From an uncultured Slackia sp. (GTDB lineage Bacteria; Actinomycetota; Coriobacteriia; Coriobacteriales; Eggerthellaceae): a stretch of 5,437 nucleotides of DNA. This document shows, piece after piece, positions 1 through 5,437 of this stretch. The DNA lies in contig USLD01000097.1 of assembly GCA_900555495.1 (NCBI GenBank), positions 1 through 5,437 of the forward strand, given 5' to 3'. The position numbers and the translations under genes are program-made. Within the stretch, counting starts at the first letter, position 1, and every line of letters starts with the position of its first letter. The notes under the pieces were generated by a model, which was not told the DNA's origin, did no database searches, and saw only the letters and a list, made by a program, of their open reading frames with translations.

Positions 1-1308
1 CACGTCATGCACGCAGCGGCTGATGGCCCGCGCGATATCCGTGACGTCAACGGTTTCAAACGTATTCCCGCAGTTTGCGCATCCTCCCACGCATGTGCCG
101 TCATCACGGACGGCCGCTCCCCCGGCCTCACCGAAATACCTGGTCATATACTCGTGCAGACAATCCGTGGTACGGCAATAACCGATCATGGCGTTGAGCA
201 GACGCCGTTTCGACGCACGCACGACCTCCTGCTCTTCAGCGGTCAAACGCTCGTTCTCATAATCCGAATCAAGCAGCCTTCGCCTCGTAGCAATATCAGA
301 TTCGTTCCACAGCAACGTGCACCGGCTCGGCTCGCCGTCGCGCCCCGCACGACCGGCCTCCTGATAATACGCCTCGATGCTCTTCGGCATATTATGGTGG
401 ATCACATAGCGCACATTCGACTTGTCGATGCCCATGCCGAAGGCGTTGGTGGCCACCATGACGAGAGCATCGTCATCGATGAAACGCTGTTGGCTCTCTT
501 GACGTTCGGAGATACCCATGCCCGCATGGTAACGCGCCACCTCGACGCCTTGCGATGCGAGCCAATCCGCCAAGTCGTCCACTTCCTTGCGTTTGTTGCA
601 GTACACGATGCCGCTTTCACGCGGATGCTCGGCGATGTATCCGGCCACACGGCGGCGCTTCGCCTTCGCGTCGAGACGCTCTACCCCGAACGTCAGATTA
701 GGACGGTCGAACCCCGTGACGATCGTCGCCGGATCGCGCAGCCCGAGCATCTCGGAGATATCGTCGCGTACGCGCTCGGTCGCCGTGGCCGTCAAAGCGA
801 CCACCGTCGGCCTTGCCGAGAACGATTCGATGAAATCACGGATCTCGAGATAAGACGGACGGAAATCCTGGCCCCACTGCGAAACGCAATGCGCTTCGTC
901 GATCGCCACCAAAGGCACGTGCACCTGGGCGATGAATTCGCGGAAGGAAGGGTCCGCCAAACGCTCCGGCGCGACATACATGATCTTGTACGTGCCTTCG
1001 ATCGCGCGACGCATGACGGTGCGCTGCTGGCCGGGCGTCAACGTGGAATTGATATACGAACCCCTCACGCCCGCATCGAGCAACGCATGCACCTGATCGG
1101 ACATAAGCGAAACGAGCGGCGAAACCACGAGCGCGAGGCCGGGCAAAACAATGCCCGGCACCTGGTAGCACATGGACTTTCCCGCGCCCGTCGGCATGAT
1201 TCCAAGCGCATCGCGCCCCGCGAGGACGGCATCCACGATGAAGCGCTGCCCTTCGCGGAAATCCTCGTACCCGAAATAACGGGACAAAGCGGCGCGAGCG
1301 TCGTCCAT
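1..1308 (-). CDS. recQ: ATP-dependent DNA helicase RecQ (3' end of gene beyond window)
   Basis: Superfamily 2 DNA helicase that unwinds DNA 3' to 5' in recombination and repair. The frame is open from ATG 1308 to the left edge, giving 436 residues; the family usually has about 590-610, so the rest of the winged helix and any HRDC domain lie outside. Visible: the YFGYEDFREGQ Q-motif region; Walker A PTGAGKS (39-45, Lys44); DEAH box (137-140) followed by the RecQ aromatic loop CVSQWGQDFRPSY (141-153); TATA (173-176); GIVYCNKR (233-240); VMVATNAFGMGIDK (283-296); YYQEAGRAGRDG (314-325). A zinc module follows with Cys383, Cys406, Cys410 and Cys413, then FETVDVT, which begins the winged-helix part. 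ATG 1308 is the first start after an in-frame TGA at 1350-1348 and gives a typical N-terminus, but no convincing Shine-Dalgarno precedes it. It lies 81 bp behind the reductase gene and may be co-transcribed with it. Identity is certain; the exact start is not. Confidence 0.96.
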   Translation of the reverse strand, partial: MDDARAALSRYFGYEDFREGQRFIVDAVLAGRDALGIMPTGAGKSMCYQVPGIVLPGLALVVSPLVSLMSDQVHALLDAGVRGSYINSTLTPGQQRTVMRRAIEGTYKIMYVAPERLADPSFREFIAQVHVPLVAIDEAHCVSQWGQDFRPSYLEIRDFIESFSARPTVVALTATATERVRDDISEMLGLRDPATIVTGFDRPNLTFGVERLDAKAKRRRVAGYIAEHPRESGIVYCNKRKEVDDLADWLASQGVEVARYHAGMGISERQESQQRFIDDDALVMVATNAFGMGIDKSNVRYVIHHNMPKSIEAYYQEAGRAGRDGEPSRCTLLWNESDIATRRRLLDSDYENERLTAEEQEVVRASKRRLLNAMIGYCRTTDCLHEYMTRYFGEAGGAAVRDDGTCVGGCANCGNTFETVDVTDIARAISRCVHDV

Positions 1309-1389
1309 CGTCGGACGAGGCGCGTCGGCGCCCCGATTCCTACGAATTCAGGGCGCGCGCCTTGATTTTCGAAAGCGGACATAAACGCC

Positions 1390-2504
1390 TTATTTCTCGA
1401 ACAGCTCGGCTGCGCGCTCGAGCTGATCGATGATGTCGATCTTCTGCGGGCACACTTCTTCGCATGCGCCGCACTGGATGCACTTGCTCGCCTCGCCGCC
1501 CGTCGCATTCCAGATATAGTTCTCCTTGGCGCGATGCATATCGCCGAACACCGACATGATGTTGAGCGAATCCATGATCGTAGGAATATGAACGCCCTCG
1601 GGGCATCCCTTCATGCAATAACGGCAATCGGTGCAAGGAACCGTTTCGATGCCGTCCAGCACGACGCGCACGCGATCGAGCACGGCACGCTCGGATTCGT
1701 CGAGCGGGCGGGCCTCCGTGAACGTCTTCACGTTATCGCGCACCTGCTCGATCGTGGACATGCCCGAAAGCACCGCCATGACGCCGGGCAGCGACGCGGC
1801 GAAGCGAAGCGCCCACGAGGCCAACGATGCGTGCGGGTCCGCCTCATGCAAAATATCGGCCGCCCGCCTTTGACGGGCTCCATGATCACGACGGGCAGAC
1901 CGTGAGCGCGGGCCACCTCGTAGCACTTGCGCGATTCGATGATGGTGCTTTCCCAGTCGGCATAGTTGATCTGCAGCTGCACGAAATCGAGCTTGATATC
2001 GGCATGCTTGGCCAGAACCTCTTCAAGAGCTTCGGCCTTGTCGTGGATCGAAAAGCCGAGATGGCGGATAAGACCCTGCTCACGCTTTTCGGCGACGTAT
2101 TCCCACAATCCGTATTCCTCGAAAGGCTCGGTCAACGGGCCGCCCAGATTATGCAGCAAGTAATAGTCGAAGTACTCGATGCCCAGCTTCTCGAGCGATT
2201 TGTCGAACATATGGCGAGCATGATTCGCATCGTCCGCCAGCCAGGCGGGCAGCTTCGTGGCAATGGTATACGAATCGCGCGGATAGCGGTCGACCAGAGC
2301 CGCTTTCAGCTCGCATTCCGATTTCCCGTTGTGATAGCCGTACGCGGTATCGAAATACGTGAACCCGGCCGCCATGAACTCGTCGACCATCGCGCAGATT
2401 TTCTCGTGCTCGAAAACGGTTCGACCATCGCATTCCGTTTCAGGCAGACGCATGAAACCGAAACCCAGCGGTGCGAAATCGTGATCGGTGCGAATATCCG
2501 ACAT
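1390..2504 (-). pseudogene. Aldo/keto reductase with C-terminal 4Fe-4S ferredoxin domain (COG1453-like), frameshifted
   Basis: Predicted cytoplasmic NAD(P)H- or ferredoxin-linked oxidoreductase; the substrate cannot be deduced. ATG 2504 is chosen because GAAGGGGGAG lies just upstream. The first frame gives an aldo/keto reductase barrel with the full catalytic tetrad Asp52 (FDTA), Tyr57, Lys84 (ATK) and His118 (LLH), up to MEPVKGGR (208-215). The matching continuation, AADILHEADPHAS then ASWALRF and VLSGMST, is in another frame. It ends in two cluster motifs, CTDCRYCMKGCP (1635-1600) and CIQCGACEEVCP (1482-1447), each C-x2-C-x2-C-x3-C-P, and a TAA at 1392-1390. The frames meet at about 1858-1869, and joining them needs one base more (net loss of 3n+1). 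Unrepaired, the first frame ends at 1728 after 258 residues, losing the end of the barrel and both clusters. Repaired length would be about 372-380 residues, as expected for the family. True mutation and sequencing error cannot be separated here. Confidence 0.93.
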
Positions 2505-2506
2505 GG

Positions 2507-2516
2507 CTCCCCCTTC
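2507..2516 (-). promoter_or_regulatory. Ribosome binding site of the aldo/keto reductase
   Basis: GAAGGGGGAG on the minus strand ends two bases before ATG 2504, with its AAGG core about seven bases away. It selects ATG 2504 over the in-frame ATG at 2585, which would add 27 low-complexity residues unlike the family N-terminus. Confidence 0.75.
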
Positions 2517-2556
2517 ATCTGAGCACCGTACGGGCGCTCCTTCGGAAAACTGAGGC

Positions 2557-2579
2557 CGCGCGCTGGCCGCTTGCGCGCG
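2557..2579 (-). repeat. GC-rich hairpin in the reductase leader
   Basis: CGCGCGC (2557-2563) and GCGCGCG (2573-2579) form a perfect 7-bp stem with a 9-nt loop, between the candidate promoter and the reductase start. On the minus strand a short T run (TTTT, 2550-2547) follows after a gap of about 6 nt. It could pause or attenuate transcription, or be chance in CG-rich DNA. Confidence 0.35.
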
Positions 2580-2594
2580 CTGCACGGCGCATGG

Positions 2595-2623
2595 CTTATC
2601 TTACCGCGCGGAACCGGCCGCAA
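2595..2623 (-). promoter_or_regulatory. Weak candidate promoter for the reductase gene
   Basis: On the minus strand TTGCGG (2623-2618) and GATAAG (2600-2595) are separated by 17 bp. They match the sigma-70 consensus at 3 of 6 and 4 of 6 positions. It sits just past the ychF terminator and would give a leader of about 80 nt to ATG 2504. Offered because a promoter is expected here; the match itself is weak. Confidence 0.25.
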
Positions 2624-2682
2624 CCTTGCTCGCGGCAGAAAAGCGACTAGGTCCGCGGCCGGCGCGCAAAACCGACCTTCCG

Positions 2683-2718
2683 AAAATGAAAAGGCGCCCT
2701 CGCAACGAGAACGCCTTT
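2683..2718 (-). terminator. Rho-independent terminator after ychF
   Basis: Transcribed leftward, AAAGGCGTTCTCG (2718-2706) pairs with CGAGGGCGCCTTT (2702-2690) over 13 bp, including two G-U wobbles, around a 3-nt loop. The tail is TTCATTTT. On the plus strand the two wobbles become C/A mismatches and no T tract follows, which fixes the direction. It begins 33 bp beyond the ychF stop and isolates ychF from the reductase gene. Confidence 0.9.
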
Positions 2719-2750
2719 CCACGCGATATCCGAGACGATCGAATATCGAC

Positions 2751-3815
2751 TTACACGTTGAACTTGAAGTGCATGACGTCGCCATCCTGCACCACGTATT
2801 CCTTGCCTTCCTGGCGCAGCTTACCGGCTTCGCGGCAACCTTTCTCGCCGCCGAGAGCGATGTAGTCTTCGAAGCTGGCGGTCTCGGCCTTGATGAAGCC
2901 GCGCTCGAAGTCGGAATGGATGACGCCTGCGGCCTGCGGCGCCTTCGCGCCGACCGGGATGGTCCAGGCGCGGGTTTCGATTTCTCCGCTGGTGAAATAG
3001 CTCTGCAGGCCCAGCAGCTTGTACGCCTCGCGGATCAGGCGGGCCAAACCGCTTTCGGACAGGCCCAGCTCCTCCATGAACATCTTAGCGTCTTCGGGGT
3101 CGAGCTCGGACAGGTCGGCCTCGGTCTTCGCGCAGATGGGCACGGGAATCTGGCCGTCGATTTCGGGAAGCTCGGCATTGAGCCGGTCCTCGTCGACGTT
3201 GGCGATGTAGAGCATGGGCTTGCAGGTAAGCAGGCACAGATCCTTGATAGCCGCCATCTCGTCGTCGCTCAGACCCAGCGTCAGCGCGCGATGGCCCTCG
3301 TTGAGGCCGGCGAGGACCTTCTTGGCGGTCTCGAACTTGAACACAGCGGTCTTATCGCGCTTGGACTCCTTCTCAAGACGAGGCAGCGCCTTTTCGAGCG
3401 TGGCGATGTCGGCCAAGATCAGCTCGGTCTTGATGGTCTCCACGTCGGACTGAGGGTCGACCTTCTTGGACACATGCTCGACGTTGGGGTCGCTGAAGAA
3501 ACGCACCACCTCGCAGATGGCATCGGTCTCGCGGATGTTGGCCAAGAACTTGTTGCCGAGGCCCTCGCCCTGGCTCGCACCCGCCACCAAGCCTGCGATG
3601 TCGACGAACTCGACCGTAGCCGGAACGATTTTCGTAGGATGGTCCAGCGTAGCGAGCGCTTCGAGGCGATCGTCAGGAACGGGGACCAGGCCGACGTTGG
3701 GCTCGATCGTAGCGAACGGATAGTTGGCAGCGAAACCGCTCTTCTTCGTAAGTGCGGTGAACAACGAGGACTTGCCGACGTTCGGCAGGCCCACGATACC
3801 GATGGAAAGCGACAT
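2751..3815 (-). CDS. ychF: Redox-regulated ATPase YchF (OLA1/Obg-like family)
   Basis: Conserved cytosolic P-loop NTPase of the TRAFAC class that binds ribosomes. Despite its Obg-like fold the family prefers ATP, because its G4 motif departs from NKxD. Complete at 354 residues (E. coli 363). Visible: G1 GLPNVGKSS (9-17, Lys15/Ser16); NYPFATIEPN (31-40), typical of the family; G3 DIAG (72-75); His114 in NVEH, at the position of the catalytic histidine that stands in for the missing glutamine; a lysine/glutamate-rich helical insertion at about 125-195, the coiled-coil region; noncanonical G4 NVDE (206-209); and a C-terminal TGS domain from about 270, including RAWTIPVGAKAPQAAGVIH and ending QDGDVMHFKFNV. 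ATG 3815 is supported by AAGGAG seven bases upstream. Intrinsic terminators lie on both sides and a promoter candidate lies in front, so it is probably monocistronic. No oddities. Confidence 0.98.
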   Translation of the reverse strand: MSLSIGIVGLPNVGKSSLFTALTKKSGFAANYPFATIEPNVGLVPVPDDRLEALATLDHPTKIVPATVEFVDIAGLVAGASQGEGLGNKFLANIRETDAICEVVRFFSDPNVEHVSKKVDPQSDVETIKTELILADIATLEKALPRLEKESKRDKTAVFKFETAKKVLAGLNEGHRALTLGLSDDEMAAIKDLCLLTCKPMLYIANVDEDRLNAELPEIDGQIPVPICAKTEADLSELDPEDAKMFMEELGLSESGLARLIREAYKLLGLQSYFTSGEIETRAWTIPVGAKAPQAAGVIHSDFERGFIKAETASFEDYIALGGEKGCREAGKLRQEGKEYVVQDGDVMHFKFNV

Positions 3816-3822
3816 GGCGATT

Positions 3823-3828
3823 CTCCTT
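3823..3828 (-). promoter_or_regulatory. Ribosome binding site of ychF
   Basis: AAGGAG on the minus strand, seven bases before ATG 3815. It fixes the ychF start and agrees with the family N-terminus MSLSIGIVGLPNVGKS. Confidence 0.85.
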
Positions 3829-3862
3829 GAAGCCGTGAAAGCGACGAATAAACGTACCGTCC

Positions 3863-3871
3863 ATCATACCA
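3863..3871 (-). promoter_or_regulatory. Candidate extended -10 promoter for ychF
   Basis: The minus strand reads TGGTATGAT: a TATGAT hexamer (5 of 6 to TATAAT) with the TG of an extended -10 one base upstream. No good -35 is present at 17-18 bp, as is common for extended -10 promoters. Transcription would start near 3856, giving a leader of about 40 nt to the ychF ATG. The position between the transporter terminator and ychF supports it. Confidence 0.5.
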
Positions 3872-3936
3872 AACCATGCAAGCACGCATGAAAAGACCCG
3901 AATCCAAGCACCCGGATCCGCCGCCCGCCCGCAAAC

Positions 3937-3968
3937 AAAAAAGAACCCGCGCCCCAGAGAGCGCGGGT
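3937..3968 (-). terminator. Rho-independent terminator after the transporter
   Basis: On the minus strand a perfect 8-bp stem ACCCGCGC / GCGCGGGT (3968-3961 with 3952-3945) encloses an 8-nt loop and is followed by TTCTTTTTTG, including six consecutive T (3942-3937). The plus strand has no T tract after the same hairpin, so it works leftward only. It lies 147 bp past the transporter stop and upstream of the ychF promoter candidate, so it separates those two units. Confidence 0.9.
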
Positions 3969-3979
3969 CCCAAAAGCCC

Positions 3980-4013
3980 AAGCGAGCGTGGTCGCGATCC
4001 GAATCGCTCGCTT
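3980..4013. repeat. 9-bp inverted repeat in the transporter 3' region
   Basis: AAGCGAGCG (3980-3988) and CGCTCGCTT (4005-4013) are perfect inverse complements around a 16-nt spacer. The structure lies between the transporter stop and its terminator. The same 8-mer AGCGAGCG occurs twice more at 4060-4076. Confidence 0.7.
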
Positions 4014-4059
4014 CCTCACACTTCCCTTTTCATAGGCCGTCAAGCGGAGCTCGACGCAT

Positions 4060-4076
4060 AGCGAGCGAAGCGAGCG
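4060..4076. repeat. Tandem AGCGAGCG direct repeat
   Basis: AGCGAGCG occurs at 4060-4067 and 4069-4076, separated by one A. A third copy is at 3981-3988 and an inverted copy at 4005-4012. In the leftward transcript the tandem copies read CGCTCGCT and could pair with the AGCGAGCG made from 4012-4005, competing with the local hairpin. Confidence 0.6.
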
Positions 4077-4115
4077 GTAGGAGAGCGGGCGATATCGGAC
4101 GCGACCCCGCGAGCG

Positions 4116-5437
4116 CTACATGGAGAACAACCCCAGCGTCTGCGCCACGTAGGCGACCAGGATGACGACGAGGACGACGGGGGCGATGTATTTCACCATC
4201 ACGGTCCACACGCCCGCCAGCTTGAACTTGGCAGATTCGCGAACCTCGTCGATGACGACCTTGGGCCCGATGATCCAGCCAACGAAGACGCAGGTCAGCA
4301 GCGCGGCGATCGGCATCATGACGGAATTGGACACGAAGTCGAGGAAGTCGAGGATCGAAGAGCCCTCGCCCAGCGGCTGGATGAACGACAGCGAGCTGTA
4401 GCCCATGTTGACGACGATGCCCATGATCGTAGTGAACGCGATCACGATGACCAGGGCGCGGCGACGAGAGCACTTGGTGCCGTCGGAAATGATAGAAGTG
4501 CACGTCTCGACGAGCGAGATGGAGCTCGTCAAAGCGGCGAACAGAACCAGGATGAAGAATACGAAGCCCAGCACGGAAGCCATGCCGCCCATGTTCTCGA
4601 ACACCTGAGGCAGGATGATGAACATCAGAGACGGGCCGGAATTCTCGGCTACGGCCTCGCCCGAACCGAGGGCTGCGAAAGTAGCCGGAATGATCATGAG
4701 GCCCGCGAGCAGCGAAACGCCGAACGTGGTGCCCGCGATCTGCGTGACGCTCGAGGTGAGCTTGGTAGACTTCTTCAGATAGGAGCCGTAAGTCACCATG
4801 ATGCCCATGGCCAGCGAAAGCGTGAAGAAGGTCTGGCCGAGCGCTGCGATGATCAGCTCGGGGGAAAGAGCGCTCAAATCAGGCAGCAGATAGAACGCCA
4901 GACCGTCCATGGCGCCCGGCAGCGTGAGCGAATAGATCGCGACGCCGGCGGCCATGACGATCAGCAGCGGCATCATGACGAGATTCGCCTTCTCGATGCC
5001 TTTGTTGACGCCCAAAGCGACGACCAGGTAGGTCAAAGCCATGAATACCAGCATGAAAGCCATGCTTTCGGAACCGCTGGAAATGAAGTTCGTGAAGAAT
5101 CCGCCGCCGTCGGCAAGCGCCGCAGGTCCCTCGACCGCATAGCCGACCAGGTACTTGGTGACCCAGCCGCCGATGACGCAGTAATACGGCACGATAATGA
5201 ACGGAACCGCCGACATGAGCACGCCGATGAACATGTACTTCTTGCCGAACGCCTTGAAAGCGCCGATCGAGCTCTGCCCCGTCTTGCGTCCGAGCGCCGT
5301 TTCAAGCAGCAGCAGCGCCAAACCGATGGTGAATACGAACACGAGGTACACGAACAAGAACGTGCCTCCGCCGTATTTCGCCGCCAGATACGGGAAACGC
5401 CACATGCTGCCCAGGCCGACTGCGGAAGCGGCGGCAG
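4116..5437 (-). CDS. Sodium-dependent transporter, SNF/NSS family (5' end of gene beyond window)
   Basis: Inner-membrane secondary transporter of the LeuT fold, coupling sodium entry to uptake of an amino acid or related amine; the substrate is not predictable. The frame is open from the right edge (first full codon at 5435) to TAG 4118-4116: 439 residues, with probably only 10-25 N-terminal residues missing. Numbering from the first visible codon: SAVGLGSMWRFPY (about 4-16) is the unwound helix-1 signature; AAKYGGG follows; FFTLSLAMG (about 203-211) is helix 6; FAALTSSIS (about 299-307) in helix 8 matches the LeuT Na2-site segment. Hydrophobic helices fall near 1-20, 26-48, 68-98, 124-143, 150-172, 194-218, 233-256, 281-312, 327-347, 362-390 and 414-437, i.e. 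11, as in bacterial members such as MhsT and Tyt1 that lack helix 12. The residue at LeuT Asn27 (a Na1 ligand) is Ser here. The promoter and start are outside the window; a terminator lies 147 bp downstream. Confidence 0.95.
   Translation of the reverse strand, partial: AAASAVGLGSMWRFPYLAAKYGGGTFLFVYLVFVFTIGLALLLLETALGRKTGQSSIGAFKAFGKKYMFIGVLMSAVPFIIVPYYCVIGGWVTKYLVGYAVEGPAALADGGGFFTNFISSGSESMAFMLVFMALTYLVVALGVNKGIEKANLVMMPLLIVMAAGVAIYSLTLPGAMDGLAFYLLPDLSALSPELIIAALGQTFFTLSLAMGIMVTYGSYLKKSTKLTSSVTQIAGTTFGVSLLAGLMIIPATFAALGSGEAVAENSGPSLMFIILPQVFENMGGMASVLGFVFFILVLFAALTSSISLVETCTSIISDGTKCSRRRALVIVIAFTTIMGIVVNMGYSSLSFIQPLGEGSSILDFLDFVSNSVMMPIAALLTCVFVGWIIGPKVVIDEVRESAKFKLAGVWTVMVKYIAPVVLVVILVAYVAQTLGLFSM

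Noticed and set aside
1352..1361. GGCGCGCGCC palindrome between the reductase and recQ as a terminator
   Set aside because: A contiguous palindrome leaves almost no stem once a loop is allowed. On the minus strand no T tract follows; the T-rich run is on the other side.
7..1365. 452-codon open frame on the plus strand
   Set aside because: It reads recQ codon-for-codon on the opposite strand. Antisense stops appear only where recQ uses TTA, CTA or TCA, which are rare in this GC-rich DNA, so a long antisense frame is expected. The translation has no recognisable domain, while the minus strand has every RecQ motif.
1846..1872. Programmed -1 frameshifting joining the two reductase frames
   Set aside because: No X-XXY-YYZ slippery heptamer in the correct phase and no clear downstream stem were seen, and the loop appears to lack residues. 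A deletion or sequence error fits better.
1827..2522. 231-codon open frame on the plus strand
   Set aside because: It is in codon register antisense to the reductase N-terminal half; the long frame is a codon-usage by-product.
2571..3830. 419-codon open frame on the plus strand
   Set aside because: It is in codon register antisense to ychF, with the same explanation; it also runs through the ychF terminator and start region. The minus strand encodes complete YchF.
1..5437. A novel multi-gene system, mobile element, CRISPR array or RNA gene
   Set aside because: All four genes belong to known families with no shared pathway. I saw no transposase, integrase, terminal repeats, spaced repeat array, tRNA-like fold or rRNA sequence on either strand.

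Overview
The window holds four genes, all on the minus strand. In transcription order they are a sodium/neurotransmitter-symporter-family (SNF/NSS) amino-acid-type transporter whose start lies beyond the right edge, the translation-associated P-loop NTPase YchF, an aldo/keto reductase with a C-terminal two-cluster ferredoxin domain (frameshifted here), and a RecQ DNA helicase whose end lies beyond the left edge. The DNA is GC-rich and its genes largely avoid TTA, CTA and TCA codons. An aldo/keto reductase-ferredoxin fusion and an 11-helix SNF transporter together suggest an anaerobic, amino-acid-using bacterium. The class Coriobacteriia (Eggerthella/Slackia/Adlercreutzia relatives) is my best guess, from protein flavour only.

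Layout. 5437-4116: transporter, missing only the start of helix 1. 4115-3816: a 300-bp gap with an approximately 147-nt 3' untranslated stretch (AGCGAGCG repeats and a 9-bp hairpin), a strong intrinsic terminator at 3937-3968, and an extended -10 promoter for ychF near 3863-3871. 3815-2751: intact ychF with a good ribosome binding site. 2750-2505: a second strong intrinsic terminator (2683-2718), a weak candidate promoter and a GC-rich leader hairpin. 2504-1390: aldo/keto reductase, with the N-terminal 215 codons and the C-terminal ~157 codons in different frames joined near 1858-1869. 1389-1309: short gap. 1308-1: recQ, 436 codons visible.

The two terminators suggest three transcription units: the transporter, ychF alone, and the reductase with recQ behind it. 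There is no sign that the four genes form one pathway; they look like ordinary chromosomal neighbours. I found no mobile element, CRISPR array, tRNA, rRNA or defence/toxin cassette, and no undescribed multi-gene system. The points most worth a second look are the broken reductase, the unclear recQ start immediately downstream of it, and the structured 3' region after the transporter.
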